From contig NZ_BBOJ01000026.1 of NCBI RefSeq assembly GCF_000974445.1, positions 62,001-126,000 of the forward strand: 64,000 nucleotides of DNA. Reading direction: 5' to 3'. This DNA comes from Lentzea aerocolonigenes. Its GTDB lineage: Bacteria; Actinomycetota; Actinomycetes; Mycobacteriales; Pseudonocardiaceae. Position numbers and translations under genes: made by a program. Positions 25,534 through 34,659 of the stretch are shown in pieces. The notes under the pieces are model-generated. The model did no database searches, was not told the DNA's origin, and was given only the letters and a program-made list of their open reading frames with translations. Numbering within the stretch: the first letter of the stretch is position 1; the number at the start of each line of letters is the position of its first letter.

Positions 25534-27104
25534 GCACCGCTCAGCGACCGCACCTCGAGGTAGTGCTCGCCGTCGCGGGCCGGGTCGTAGAGGCCGGAGA
25601 TCAGCCGTGTCCGCCACGGCGCGTCGAGGGCCGCGGGAACTCCGTCGCCCAGCGGCACGGTCCGCGCACCGCCCGCCGCGCCCAGGACGTCCTCGAGGGA
25701 CCCGGGCACCGGAGGGGGAACGTCGACGCCGTGGGCCCGGCCGTGCCCGAACGTCACGTGCACCGCCGCGTACGCCTTCCCCAGCTCCGCACGCAGGTGT
25801 CCGCCCATCATCGCGTCTGCGGCGATGTGCGCGCTGCCCTCCCACAGCACAACCCGTGCGGGGCGCTGCGCCAGCACCCGCTCGGCGGCCTCGCGCTCCT
25901 CGCGCTCGCCGTCGTGCCCCACGCCGATCGCGTTCGCGTGGTGCTCCACGATCGCGTCGAGGAGGCCGCTTGCCTCGGCACCGGCCGGGCCCGCGATCGC
26001 CCGTGCCTCGCGGGCGAGTTCCACGAACGGGACGCCGGGGTGGGTGCCGTGCGCCCGCTGCACGTGCTCACCGTTGTCGTGGGCGGTGCGGATGACCTCG
26101 AACAGCTCGCGGATCTTCGCCACCTCCGGTGGGGCGACCAGCTCCAGCACGCGGTCGTAGTCGGCGGGCAGGACCTTCGATCCGCCCACGCCGACCACGC
26201 GCACGGGATCGCCGGGGTGCTCGGCGTTGCGCCGTCGCAGCGAGTCCAGCGCCTCGCGCATCTCCTCGGTGCGCCACGGTCCCCACGCCTGGCGCAGCGC
26301 GGCCACGACGTCGACGTCCTCGCCGCGCACGTACCGGTCGTACAACTCGACGACCCGCGGGTTGTCGAGGATCGCGATCACCCGGAAGCCTCGTTCGACG
26401 AGCGACCACGTCGTCCGCGCCACGACCGCGAACGTCTCCCGCCCCGCGCGGGTCCCGGTGCCCAGCCCGACGATCGCGGCGTGCCCCACCAGATCGGCGA
26501 GCGCCTCCGCGTCCGTGTCCGCGCGCTGGGCGCCCAGCCAGTCGACCAGCTCGTACGGGTGGTCGTGACGTGCTCGGCGCAACGCGTGCGCCCACCACGT
26601 CAACTCGCGCAGGGCCTGGCCGATGGCCTTGTGTTCACCGGCGGGCGGGCGGTAGCGGCCTTCCGACAGGTGTTCCCAGGGCGCGGAGAGCGCGACCATG
26701 CGCCGGGTGGTGACCATCGACAGCTCGGCGAGAACCGGACGCAGGTGCTCCCCCGCCAGCAGCCCGCCGCGCACGCCGTAGGGCACCACGGTCGCGGGCT
26801 TGAACATCCACTCACCGTGGTGCCAGTCGAGGAAGCGCTTGAGGCTCGCCGGGTAGGCGTGGTTGTACTCGGGCGTCACGATGACGAAGCCGTCCGCGGC
26901 GGCGAGCACGTCCGACACCGGTGTCCGCGCGCCACCGCCGGGCCGCAGATCAGCGTCCGGTGGCAGCTCGACCTCGGCGAGGTCCACCACACGGGTGCGG
27001 ACACCGCCGGGCACCTGTGCGACCACCCAGTCCGCGACCGTGCGCCCGATTCGCGGCTCCCGCACACTCGCGACCACGACGACGAATTCCAGTTGTGCAC
27101 TCAT
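25473..27104 (-). CDS. FMN reductase fused to erythromycin esterase-like domain
   Basis: A 543-residue two-domain protein from ATG 27104. Residues 1-195 are an NADPH-dependent FMN reductase/flavodoxin-like domain with ASVREPRIGR (phosphate-binding loop) and VTPEYNHAYPASLKRFLDWH. Residues ~205-543 follow the erythromycin esterase fold (VIAILDN ... DRYVRGEDVDVVAALRQAWGPWRTEEM; AHIAAD.MMGGHLRAELG). The usual EPTHG catalytic His element reads LGTGTRAGRE, and the Glu strand (AFEAD in relatives) reads AILDN, so esterase activity is doubtful. It is divergent from a MerR gene with an operator-like site between them, so it is probably induced by that regulator's signal. Confidence 0.85.
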   Translation of the reverse strand: MSAQLEFVVVVASVREPRIGRTVADWVVAQVPGGVRTRVVDLAEVELPPDADLRPGGGARTPVSDVLAAADGFVIVTPEYNHAYPASLKRFLDWHHGEWMFKPATVVPYGVRGGLLAGEHLRPVLAELSMVTTRRMVALSAPWEHLSEGRYRPPAGEHKAIGQALRELTWWAHALRRARHDHPYELVDWLGAQRADTDAEALADLVGHAAIVGLGTGTRAGRETFAVVARTTWSLVERGFRVIAILDNPRVVELYDRYVRGEDVDVVAALRQAWGPWRTEEMREALDSLRRRNAEHPGDPVRVVGVGGSKVLPADYDRVLELVAPPEVAKIRELFEVIRTAHDNGEHVQRAHGTHPGVPFVELAREARAIAGPAGAEASGLLDAIVEHHANAIGVGHDGEREEREAAERVLAQRPARVVLWEGSAHIAADAMMGGHLRAELGKAYAAVHVTFGHGRAHGVDVPPPVPGSLEDVLGAAGGARTVPLGDGVPAALDAPWRTRLISGLYDPARDGEHYLEVRSLSGAYDAVVFVPEISSVSALATT

Positions 27105-27111
27105 GATCGCA

Positions 27112-27142
27112 AGGGTGCAAGTTGAACTTATGTTGAGGTCAA
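27112..27142 (-). promoter_or_regulatory. MerR-type promoter/operator for the reductase-esterase gene
   Basis: On the minus strand TTGACC is followed by a 19-bp spacer with an imperfect dyad (ACCTCAA ... GTTCAAC), then a poor -10 (CACCCT). A long spacer and an ACCTCAA half-site are typical of promoters that MerR/SoxR proteins activate. Confidence 0.55.
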
Positions 27143-27160
27143 GCTCGCTACCGTGGCGGT

Positions 27161-27532
27161 ATGACGCATGCCATCGCACTGACCGTCGGCGACGTGGCCC
27201 GTGCCGCGGGTGTCGCGCCCTCCGCCGTCCGGTTCTACGAGAAGCACGGCGTCATCACCGCCACGAGAGACGGCGGCGGACGGCGCGTGTTCGACGACTC
27301 CGCCTCGTGCCGGATCAAGGTCGCGAAGCTGGCCCAGCGGGTGGGGCTGACCGTCCGGGAGATCGCGGAGCTGTTCGCGGACCTGTCGCCGTCGGCGGGC
27401 ACGCAGGAGTGGGGCCGCATGGCCGCCGCGCTGGTCGGCGAGTCCGAACGCCGCCTGGCCGACCTCCGCACCTCGCTGGCGGAGATGCAGGCGGGCGGCC
27501 CCCTGTGCGGCGTCGTGGACAGGCTGGGCTAG
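27161..27532 (+). CDS. MerR-family regulator, SoxR-like
   Basis: A 123-residue one-domain regulator. The winged helix-turn-helix is at residues 8-75 (TVGDVARAAGVAPSAVRFYEKHGVI, with the YEKHG motif of SoxR/MerR). A coiled dimerisation helix and the tail GGPLCGVVDRL follow. SoxR holds a [2Fe-2S] cluster with four cysteines; here only one tail Cys (and one at ~46) is visible, so it is SoxR-like in shape but not an Fe-S sensor. It is divergent from the FMN reductase fusion, its likely target. The stop overlaps that of the convergent acyl-CoA ligase. Confidence 0.9.
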   Translation: MTHAIALTVGDVARAAGVAPSAVRFYEKHGVITATRDGGGRRVFDDSASCRIKVAKLAQRVGLTVREIAELFADLSPSAGTQEWGRMAAALVGESERRLADLRTSLAEMQAGGPLCGVVDRLG

Positions 27533-29127
27533 TAGAGGCTGTCGAGGGTGTCCGCGTAACGCTTCTCGATCTCCCGGCGGCGCGGCTTCAGCGACGCGGT
27601 CAGCAACCCGTCCTCGACGCTGAAATCGTGCTCCAGCACGGCGAAACGCTTGATCGTCTCGTGCCGCGCGAGCTGCGCGTTGACGGTCTTGATCGCGCTC
27701 TCGACCTCTTCCTCAGCGTTGGTGAGGCCCTGCGCCGTGTCCGGGTCGAGCGTCACCAGCGCGACGCAGTACTTGCGGCGGTCGCCGTGCACGATCACGT
27801 TGCTGATGTACGGCGACGCCGCGTTGATCATGCTCTCGATCCGGGTGGGCGCCACGTACTTGCCGCCGGAGGTCTTGATCAGTTCCTTCTTGCGGTCGGT
27901 GATCTTCAACCGTCCGGCGTCGTCGATCTCGCCGATGTCGCCGGTGTGCAGCCACCCGTCGATCAACGTCTCGGCGGTGGCGTCCGGCCGGTTGTGGTAG
28001 CCGCGCATGACGCCGGGACCGCGCAGCAGGACCTCGCCGTCGTCGGCGATCTTGACCTCCATGCCGGGGATCGGCGGTCCGACCGTGCCGATCCTGATCA
28101 TGCCCGGCCGGTTGAAGAACGTCGCCGCGGACGACTCGGTGAGCCCGTAGCCCTCCAGGATCGTGATGCCGGCCCGTTCGAAGAACTCCGCGATCTCACC
28201 GGCGAGCGGCGCCGAACCCGACACGAAGTAGCGGATCCGCCCACCGACGCGCTCGCGCAGCTTCCGGTACACCAGCCGGTCCGCGAGCCAGCGCGTCGCG
28301 GGACCGTGCTCGCGGTCGGCCCACCGGAAGATCTTCTCGGTCAGCCCGCCCTTCTCCCGCGCACCCGCGACGATCCGGCCGTGGATCTTCTCGAAGATGC
28401 GCGGCGCGGCGGCCACGATCGACGGCCGCAGCTCGCCGAGGTTGTCGACGATCCGCTCGACGCTGCCGTCGACGGCGGTGGGCACACCCGCGGCGATCAT
28501 CGCCATCGTGAGCACCTTGCCGAACGCGTGGGAGAGCGGCAGCCACAGGAAGTGCAGGTCGGTGGGCTGCAGAATGCCCAGGGACGCAACGGCTTCCGCC
28601 GTCGTCAGCCAGTTGTCGTGGGTGAGCTCGACGCCCTTCGGCGTGCCCGTGGTGCCCGAGGTGTAGATCAACGTCGCCAGGTCGCCGGGCGTGAGCTCGT
28701 CGATCAACGCGTCGTAGTCGCCCTGCGCCTTGGGGACCGCCCCGAACCGCAGCACCTCGACGCCGTCCGGCACGAGCCCCTCGTGCTCGTCGGTCTCGAC
28801 GACCACGATGCGGCTGCCGGAGTCGTTGACGATGTGCGCGACCTCGGCGGCGGTGCTGTTCGGGTAGATCGTGGTGGTGGCGCCCCCGGCGGCGAGCACG
28901 GCGAGGTCGGTGACGATCCACTCGATGCTGGTGCGCCCCATCAGCGCCACCCGATCGCCCTTGCGCAGGCCCTTCCCGCGCAGCCCGGACGCTTCCTCCG
29001 CGACGCGTTCCTGCAGCTGGGCCCAGGTCAGCGTCGCCCAGCCACCGTTGTCGCGGTACCGCATCGCCTCGGCGTCGGGCGTGCGGGCGACCCGGTCGCG
29101 CAGCAGGCCGGGAATCGACAGCGCCAT
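27529..29127 (-). CDS. Long-chain acyl-CoA ligase (FadD15-type)
   Basis: A 532-residue AMP-forming acyl-CoA synthetase. The P-loop-like A3 motif YTSGTTGTPKGVELTH, the A5 motif YGLTESSA and the A8 region DGWLHTGDIGEID..GRLKITDRKKELIKTSGGKYV are all present, and the A10 Lys region lies near the C-terminus. It activates fatty acids for degradation or lipid synthesis. It is shorter than the ~600-residue FadD15 group but fits their sequence style. A strong ribosome site (AGGGGAG) precedes ATG 29127. It is divergent from a TetR gene, with a 21-bp palindrome between. Confidence 0.93.
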   Translation of the reverse strand: MALSIPGLLRDRVARTPDAEAMRYRDNGGWATLTWAQLQERVAEEASGLRGKGLRKGDRVALMGRTSIEWIVTDLAVLAAGGATTTIYPNSTAAEVAHIVNDSGSRIVVVETDEHEGLVPDGVEVLRFGAVPKAQGDYDALIDELTPGDLATLIYTSGTTGTPKGVELTHDNWLTTAEAVASLGILQPTDLHFLWLPLSHAFGKVLTMAMIAAGVPTAVDGSVERIVDNLGELRPSIVAAAPRIFEKIHGRIVAGAREKGGLTEKIFRWADREHGPATRWLADRLVYRKLRERVGGRIRYFVSGSAPLAGEIAEFFERAGITILEGYGLTESSAATFFNRPGMIRIGTVGPPIPGMEVKIADDGEVLLRGPGVMRGYHNRPDATAETLIDGWLHTGDIGEIDDAGRLKITDRKKELIKTSGGKYVAPTRIESMINAASPYISNVIVHGDRRKYCVALVTLDPDTAQGLTNAEEEVESAIKTVNAQLARHETIKRFAVLEHDFSVEDGLLTASLKPRRREIEKRYADTLDSLY

Positions 29128-29140
29128 TGCTTCTCCCCTT

Positions 29141-29161
29141 CTCTGGAGCGTCGCTCCAGAG
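29141..29161. promoter_or_regulatory. 21-bp palindromic TetR operator
   Basis: A perfect dyad: CTCTGGAGCG, a central T, and CGCTCCAGAG. It lies between the divergent fadD and tetR starts, just ahead of TACTCT, a likely -10 for the tetR gene. Autoregulation and fadD repression are likely. Confidence 0.8.
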
Positions 29162-29177
29162 CGGTACTCTAACCCTC

Positions 29178-29717
29178 GTGGCCGACCGAAGACAGTCTCT
29201 CCTCGACGCCGCCCTGAAGCTCGTCGAAGAAGGCGGCCTCGACGCCGTCACCATCGCGGCGCTGACCGAGCGTTCCGGCATGTCGAACGGCAGCATCTAC
29301 CACCACTTCGGCAGCCGCGCGGGCGTCTTCGCCCAGCTCTACGCCGACAGCTACGCCCGCTGCGTCGCGGCGATGCGACCGGCCCTGGACGCGCGCCCGG
29401 CCGGCCCCGTCGTGCGGGACGTGGTGCTGCGCTACCTGGACTGGGTGACGGCGAACCCGAGCAGGGCCCGCTTCCTGTACGCGGCCCCCGACCACGCCGA
29501 CCCGTCGGCCAAGCAGGCGGAGTTCGAGCCGGTCCTGACGTGGTTCCTCGAACGGATGAAGTCCGGCGAGTTGCGCGCGGTGCCACCGTGGGCGATGGAG
29601 CCCGTGGTGATGGGCCCGGCGCACGAGTCGGTGCGCCGGTTCCTGCTCGGAGTGTTCGACCTGGACGAGGCGCGCGAACTCATCGCGGACGCCGTCTGGG
29701 CCGTGCTGAAGCCCTAA
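29178..29717 (+). CDS. TetR-family regulator of the acyl-CoA ligase
   Basis: A 179-residue TetR repressor from GTG 29178. The helix-turn-helix at 5-50 (SLLDAALKLVEEGGLDAVTIAALTERSGMSNGSIYHHF) has the conserved YHHFGSR end. The C-terminal ligand domain matches fatty-acid-type regulators loosely. TACTCT seven bases upstream suggests a leaderless or nearly leaderless message. Divergent from fadD over a palindrome, it should sense acyl-CoA or a related lipid. The ligand is inferred from context. Confidence 0.9.
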   Translation: MADRRQSLLDAALKLVEEGGLDAVTIAALTERSGMSNGSIYHHFGSRAGVFAQLYADSYARCVAAMRPALDARPAGPVVRDVVLRYLDWVTANPSRARFLYAAPDHADPSAKQAEFEPVLTWFLERMKSGELRAVPPWAMEPVVMGPAHESVRRFLLGVFDLDEARELIADAVWAVLKP

Positions 29718-29866
29718 CCCTGGTCGTTCTCCGTGCTCTCACGGGCGTTGAGCACCACGTCACCGGCGATGTGACCGATCTGCATCACGACGCCGGCCGT
29801 GTCGCCCGAAATGATGTTCGCGCGGATCTCGTTGACCTGCACGGTCTCGTCCTTTTCCCCAGTCAT
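29714..29866 (-). CDS. Small 50-residue protein with an ISG...GHIAGDV motif
   Basis: A 50-residue reading frame from ATG 29866 to TAG 29714. Residues ~10-40 read VNEIRANIISGDTAGVV, then MQIGHIAGDVVLNA. Short actinomycete peptides and N-terminal tags with this pattern (N-x-ISG ... V-x-Q-x-G-x-I-x-GDV) are often seen next to or fused to NB-ARC/TPR proteins, and such a gene lies 0.6 kb away. That is recollection of a pattern, not a tested match. Its stop overlaps the tetR stop by four bases. Function unknown. Confidence 0.6.
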   Translation of the reverse strand: MTGEKDETVQVNEIRANIISGDTAGVVMQIGHIAGDVVLNARESTENDQG

Positions 29867-29903
29867 ACCTGATCTATCTGTTGGAGCCCCAGTTCGTTAG
29901 CAC

Positions 29904-29919
29904 TAGAACACACGTTCGA
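29904..29919 (+). promoter_or_regulatory. SOS box (LexA site) before alkB-like gene
   Basis: TAGAACACACGTTCGA matches the actinobacterial LexA consensus TCGAAC-N4-GTTCGA with one outer mismatch; both GAAC and GTTC cores are intact. It is 14 bp upstream of ATG 29934 and touches a TATGCT -10. Confidence 0.8.
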
Positions 29920-29933
29920 TTATGCTGCGAACC

Positions 29934-30542
29934 ATGCGCCAGGGTTCACTGTTCGACCTGGAGGCGGAGCCGGTGCTGAGCCCGCTGTCCCCGCGCCGCA
30001 CTGAACTGGGCGACGGCGCGTGGATCGACGTCCAGCCCGGCTGGCTGTCCGGCGCCGACGCGCTCTTCGACCAGCTCGTCTCCGAGGTGCCGTGGCGCGC
30101 CGAACGCCGCCAGATGTACGACAACGTGGTCGACGTGCCGCGTCTGCTCTGCTTCTACTCGGGCGCGCTGCCGTTCGACGTGCTGACCGAGGCCCGCGCG
30201 GTGCTGTCTGACCACTACCTGCCGGAGCTCCACGAGCCGTTCACCACGGCCGGGCTCTGCTACTACCGCGACGGGCGGGACAGCGTGGCGTGGCACGGCG
30301 ACACGATCGGGCGGGGGCAGACCGAGGACACGATGGTCGCGATCCTGTCCGTGGGGACGCCGCGTGCGTTGTTGCTGCGGCCGCGTGGGGGTGGGGAGAC
30401 GCACAAGTACGCGCTGGGGCACGGGGATTTGCTGGTGATGGGCGGGTCTTGTCAACGCACTTGGGAGCACGCGGTGCCGAAGACGTCGAAGGTTGTGGGG
30501 CCGCGGATCAGCGTCCAGTTCCGTCCTCGCGGGGTTCGCTAG
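29934..30542 (+). CDS. AlkB-like Fe(II)/2-oxoglutarate dioxygenase
   Basis: A 202-residue protein ([15 protein letters not shown] 29922 is an alternative) of the AlkB family that oxidatively removes alkyl lesions from DNA or RNA bases. Iron ligands: His and Asp in VAWHGDTIG, the distal His in TWEHAVPK. The 2-oxoglutarate Arg lies in [26 protein letters not shown] is a strong family signature. An SOS box overlaps the promoter, fitting a DNA-damage role. The 3' end overlaps the convergent STAND gene by 35 bp. Confidence 0.93.
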   Translation: MRQGSLFDLEAEPVLSPLSPRRTELGDGAWIDVQPGWLSGADALFDQLVSEVPWRAERRQMYDNVVDVPRLLCFYSGALPFDVLTEARAVLSDHYLPELHEPFTTAGLCYYRDGRDSVAWHGDTIGRGQTEDTMVAILSVGTPRALLLRPRGGGETHKYALGHGDLLVMGGSCQRTWEHAVPKTSKVVGPRISVQFRPRGVR

Positions 30543-33081
30543 CGGCCTCACGTTCGGCAACCCACTCGTCGAGCGCTCGCGCCTTGTCCGGTTCTCCCAG
30601 GTTCCGCAGGTCGAGGGCGAGGTGGCGGGCCGAGACCAGGGTGTCGGGATGGTCGTCACCGAGAACGCGCCGCCGCCGGTCGAGGGTGCTCTCGTCCAGC
30701 TCCCGCGCCCTGCGGTAGTCGCGCAGCGTGCGCAGGTCGACGGCAAGGTTGCTGGCCGACAGAAGGGTGTCGGGGTGGTCGTCGCCGAGCACACGTCGGC
30801 GCCGGTCGAGAGTGTCCTCGTCGAGCTTCTTCGCCTGCTCGTGTTGTCCGAGGTGCCACAGGTTGAACGCGAGGCTGTTGGCCGACCTGAGCGTGTCGGG
30901 GTGGTCGTCGCCGAGCACGCGCCGTCGCCGGTCGAGAGTCTCCTCGTTGAGCTTCCGCGCTTCTTCGTACTGCCCTGTTCTCGCCACGTTGACGGCGAGG
31001 TTGTGGGCCGACGCGAGGGTCCTGGGCGCGTCGACGCCGAGGATCCGCTTGCGTCGCCAGAGGGTGTCCTCGTCGAGCTCCCGCGCCCTCGCGTGCTCCC
31101 CCAGTGCCGCCAGGTCGAGAGCGAGGTTCTGGGCCGCGTTCAAGGTGCCGGCGTGGTCGTCACCGAAGAGACGCCGGCGTCGGTCGAACGTCGCCTGGTC
31201 CAGCTCTCGTGCCAGCGCGTACTTCCCCATCTGCCGGAAAGCCAGAGCGAGGTTGTTCGCGTAGCCCAGAGTGTCGACGTCCTCGTCGCCGTGGTGGAAT
31301 CGGTGCAGGTCGTACGCCCGCTGTGCGAGATCCACCGCTTCGCGCGGCTGACCGCGGGTGAGCAGGTAGCACGACGTGCGGTCGAGAAGCTTCGTCAGGC
31401 CTCGCGAGCCGGCGTCGGCGCGGTCTGGTGCGGTGACGGTCAGGACGTGCGGAAGCAGCCGGTGCCAGGCCGGCCAGACAGGAGGGTTGTTCCACGCGTC
31501 GGCTGGAGCCGCGTTGAGCAGCAGGAGCTGCGCGGTGGCCGGCCACCCGGCCGCCGGTCCGGGCACGTGCTCGCCCTCCTGAACCTGCCCTCGCAGCAGG
31601 GCTGCGGGAATTCGGTGCAGCAGAACGCTGTCGGTGCCGACCCGCGCCAACGCGCGGCGATTGAGGTTGCGCAGGGTACGGGCTAGTGCGAGCGGATCGG
31701 CGGCGACCGAGCTCAGCGGCTCCGGCAAGAGCTCCGGGTGGTCGGTGATCAGCGTCAGCGGCACGGGTTCCGGCGCCAGCCACGCCAGCAACGTGAGCAG
31801 CTGCAGCCCGGCCACGTCGCGGGCAGCGAGAGCGTCGAAGGCCACCGACCACGACGCCGCCACCGACAACCGGCCACCAGCTGTGTTCTCGTCGGAGAAG
31901 TCGTGGTGCAGGAGCTCCGCGGCGCGCGTCTCCAGCAGGTTCAGGTAGCTGGCCGGGGTCAGGCCCCCTTCGGCCAGCAGTGCCGCGGCCTGGTCCAGCG
32001 CCAGCGGAAGGTGGCCCAGCGCCTCCCCGAGCCGTCGCGCGTCCGCGTCGCCCAGGCCCGCGACCCGCGCCCGCAGCAGTGCGGCGGACTCCGCCGGTTC
32101 GAACAGGGCGACCTCGACCTGGGTCGCCACGCCCTGCCAGTCGGGGCACCGCGAGGTGATCAGCACGCGGGCATCGCCGCCCGGCAGGAACCGGGTCAGC
32201 CCGCCGGGCTCCTCGGCGTTGTCGAACACCACCAACGACCTCGGGTGCGCCCACAGGTGGCCCAGCACCCTGGCGAGCACGACTTCGACCGGTTCACCCG
32301 GCACCGCGAGACGCAACGCCTGCGCCAGTTCGGAGAACTGTTCCGCGATCAGCTCCGGACGCTCGGCCGAGACCCACCAGACCACGTCGTAGTCGCGGGC
32401 GTACCGGTGCGCGTACTCGATCGCCGTGGTGGTCTTGCCGACGCCGCCCATCGCGTGGAGTGCCTGCACGACGGCGGGACTGTCCCCCGCCAGTGCCGCA
32501 CGCAGCTCCTCCAGCAGGTCCTCCCTGCCCGTGAACAGCGCGGACCTGCCGGGCACGTTCCACACCCGAGTGACCGCCGCGCCACCGGCGGCAGGGCGGT
32601 GCAGATCGGTCAGCGCGTGCAGCACCGCCGTCTCGAGACCATCAGGTGAGGACACCACGGCAGCCGTCACGCCGCTGTCCTGCAAGCGCTGCCGGAAACC
32701 CTCCTGCCGCGCGCCGTACTGCGGGTCGCGGAACAAACCGGCAGGCCCGTCCGTGTCGTCGCCGAGCAGGAACACCAGCCGGGGCAGGCCCAGTTCTCCG
32801 GCCGCCTCGAACTCCAGCTCGGTGTAGGACAGCTCGGGGCGGTCGCGGACCGGTGAGCCGTACCGGAACCCGGCCACGAGCACGTACACGTCCGCGCCGG
32901 CCACGGCTTCGCGGCAGACCTCCGCCGGGGTGTGATCACGGGCGGCGAAGTACGCCATGTCCACCACCGCGTCACCCGCGCGCGCCACCGCCGACTCCAC
33001 GGCGGCCACAAAGGACCGATCTGCCGGGAAGCGCCGCAGCTCCGACGTGTGACTGATGAACACCCGCCGGGGAGTCGCCAT
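30508..33081 (-). CDS. DUF4062-NB-ARC-TPR STAND NTPase
   Basis: An 857-residue multidomain protein. Residues 5-110 are a DUF4062 domain, a TIR-related fold ([27 protein letters not shown]). An NB-ARC ATPase spans about 175-470, with Walker A GGVGKTT at 212-218, Walker B SLVVFDN, and ITSRCPDW. A helical region follows, then about six 42-residue TPR units (about 600-850) with the repeating phrase [14 protein letters not shown]. The last units are nearly identical in DNA sequence, a mark of recent duplication. STAND proteins of this type act as ligand-triggered switches in apoptosis, immunity and signalling. Role here unknown; the 50-residue peptide and the SOS-controlled alkB gene lie beyond its 3' end. 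Confidence 0.9.
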   Translation of the reverse strand: MATPRRVFISHTSELRRFPADRSFVAAVESAVARAGDAVVDMAYFAARDHTPAEVCREAVAGADVYVLVAGFRYGSPVRDRPELSYTELEFEAAGELGLPRLVFLLGDDTDGPAGLFRDPQYGARQEGFRQRLQDSGVTAAVVSSPDGLETAVLHALTDLHRPAAGGAAVTRVWNVPGRSALFTGREDLLEELRAALAGDSPAVVQALHAMGGVGKTTTAIEYAHRYARDYDVVWWVSAERPELIAEQFSELAQALRLAVPGEPVEVVLARVLGHLWAHPRSLVVFDNAEEPGGLTRFLPGGDARVLITSRCPDWQGVATQVEVALFEPAESAALLRARVAGLGDADARRLGEALGHLPLALDQAAALLAEGGLTPASYLNLLETRAAELLHHDFSDENTAGGRLSVAASWSVAFDALAARDVAGLQLLTLLAWLAPEPVPLTLITDHPELLPEPLSSVAADPLALARTLRNLNRRALARVGTDSVLLHRIPAALLRGQVQEGEHVPGPAAGWPATAQLLLLNAAPADAWNNPPVWPAWHRLLPHVLTVTAPDRADAGSRGLTKLLDRTSCYLLTRGQPREAVDLAQRAYDLHRFHHGDEDVDTLGYANNLALAFRQMGKYALARELDQATFDRRRRLFGDDHAGTLNAAQNLALDLAALGEHARARELDEDTLWRRKRILGVDAPRTLASAHNLAVNVARTGQYEEARKLNEETLDRRRRVLGDDHPDTLRSANSLAFNLWHLGQHEQAKKLDEDTLDRRRRVLGDDHPDTLLSASNLAVDLRTLRDYRRARELDESTLDRRRRVLGDDHPDTLVSARHLALDLRNLGEPDKARALDEWVAEREAASEPREDGTGR

Positions 33082-33136
33082 GGCCCTCAGATCGTCTCGG
33101 GAGCGCGGAACGTTGCAATTCCACCACGCAAAGGAA

Positions 33137-34522
33137 TCACACGGCCTGCACGGCCAGCAGCGCCAGGTCGTCGTGGTCGTCGCGGTCCAGCCACTTCAGC
33201 ACGGCCTCCTCGCAGTGCCGCGCGATCTCCTCCGCCGACAAACCCTTGCACTCCTTGAGAACCGTCCGCAGCCGCTGTTCCCCGAACAGCTCGGTGCGGT
33301 CGGCGTGGGCGCGGGCCTCGGTGAAGCCGTCGGAGTACAGCACCAGCGTGTCGCCGGGTGCCAGGGTGACCTGTTCGCCGTGGAACCGGACGTCGGACAG
33401 GATGCCGACGATCGCGCCCGGCGCGCTCACCTCCTGCACGGTGCCGTCCGCGCGCAGGATCAGCGGTGCGGGGTGGCCGCCGGACGCGAGCGAGAGGCGC
33501 ACTCCGCCCGACGCCAGCGGCACGAGCTCGCCGACGACGATCGTGGTGAAGAGCTTGGAACCGGTGGCGCGCAACGAGGTGTTCAGCAGGTGCAGCAGCC
33601 GCACGGGGTTCGTCTCGACGAGCGACAGCGCCTGCAACGACTGCCGCACCCGTCCACTGTGGACCGCGGCTTCCAGGCCGTGGCCGCAGACGTCGCCCAG
33701 CGCGAACGTCGCCGTGCCGTCCGTGCGCGGGTGCACGTCGTAGAAGTCGCCGCCCACCAGGGCGCGCTGGTGCGCCGGGATGAACACCGAGGCCAGCGTC
33801 ACGCCGCGAACCTCCGGCAGCGGCAACGGCAACAACGCCGAGCGCAGCACCTCGATCGTCCGCTGCTGCTCGGTCAGCTTCGACGCGGATTCCAGCGCCA
33901 CCGCGGCGTGTTTGCCGAACAACCGCACGCGCTCGACGTCGTGGGGCGCGAAGTCGCCGCGGCGCAGCACCACCAACGCGCCGCCGACACCCAGCGGCAC
34001 GGCCAGGGCGCAGCCGAAGTCCTCCGCCACACCCCAACTACCTTCACCCAAAGAGGTGATCCTGGTCAGCGTCGAAGTGCCCGTCAGCACGTCCGTCAGC
34101 GTGGAGGCTCGACGCGGTGTGCGCGTCATCGAGGGTTCGCCGCCGCCGCACTGCCACCACTCCAGGCGGTCGCGCGTGGCGGGCACCACGGCCACGCAGT
34201 GCTCCCCCAGCAGCTCTGCCGCGAGCTGCACGATGGTCTTCAGCGTGACCTCGCGCGAGGTGCCGCCCGCGAGCCGCAGATGCGCGTGGTCGAGCGCGGA
34301 GTCCGTGAAGTACCAGGCACTCCAGCCCTCGCCGAGGTCGTGCTGGCGGCCCGCGACGTGCACGTCGAAGCGCTCGCCGAGGCACAACCGGGGGAACCGG
34401 TCGGCGGCCGCGGCGTTGCGCACGCGCACCACCCCGGCGGGATCGACGACGAGAACGGCTTCGCGCAGCCCGTCCACCAGGCGCTGCCAGCCGTCCAGGT
34501 CGATGCCCACGGCGCTGCTCAT
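33137..34522 (-). CDS. PAS-GAF-SpoIIE serine phosphatase
   Basis: A 461-residue PP2C-type phosphatase. Residues ~1-110 form a PAS-like sensor ([14 protein letters not shown]), ~115-235 a GAF-like segment, and ~245-455 the SpoIIE/RsbU catalytic domain. Metal-binding Asp residues are in [18 protein letters not shown] and [17 protein letters not shown] and [11 protein letters not shown] are family signatures. In partner-switch systems such enzymes dephosphorylate STAS antagonists; three candidates lie within 8 kb. Divergent from the large hybrid kinase gene, 137 bp apart. Confidence 0.92.
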   Translation of the reverse strand: MSSAVGIDLDGWQRLVDGLREAVLVVDPAGVVRVRNAAAADRFPRLCLGERFDVHVAGRQHDLGEGWSAWYFTDSALDHAHLRLAGGTSREVTLKTIVQLAAELLGEHCVAVVPATRDRLEWWQCGGGEPSMTRTPRRASTLTDVLTGTSTLTRITSLGEGSWGVAEDFGCALAVPLGVGGALVVLRRGDFAPHDVERVRLFGKHAAVALESASKLTEQQRTIEVLRSALLPLPLPEVRGVTLASVFIPAHQRALVGGDFYDVHPRTDGTATFALGDVCGHGLEAAVHSGRVRQSLQALSLVETNPVRLLHLLNTSLRATGSKLFTTIVVGELVPLASGGVRLSLASGGHPAPLILRADGTVQEVSAPGAIVGILSDVRFHGEQVTLAPGDTLVLYSDGFTEARAHADRTELFGEQRLRTVLKECKGLSAEEIARHCEEAVLKWLDRDDHDDLALLAVQAV

Positions 34523-34659
34523 CCGCTTGTGTCCTGCGCAGACGGCCGGATCATCACGGCCTCCTGCGGGTCGTTGGCGTGCATCGCGGCATCAAGTTAC
34601 CTCGCTCCCAACCTAACGTGGCAGTCTTGGCTGCGACCACCGAGGCACGGAGGCTTGGA

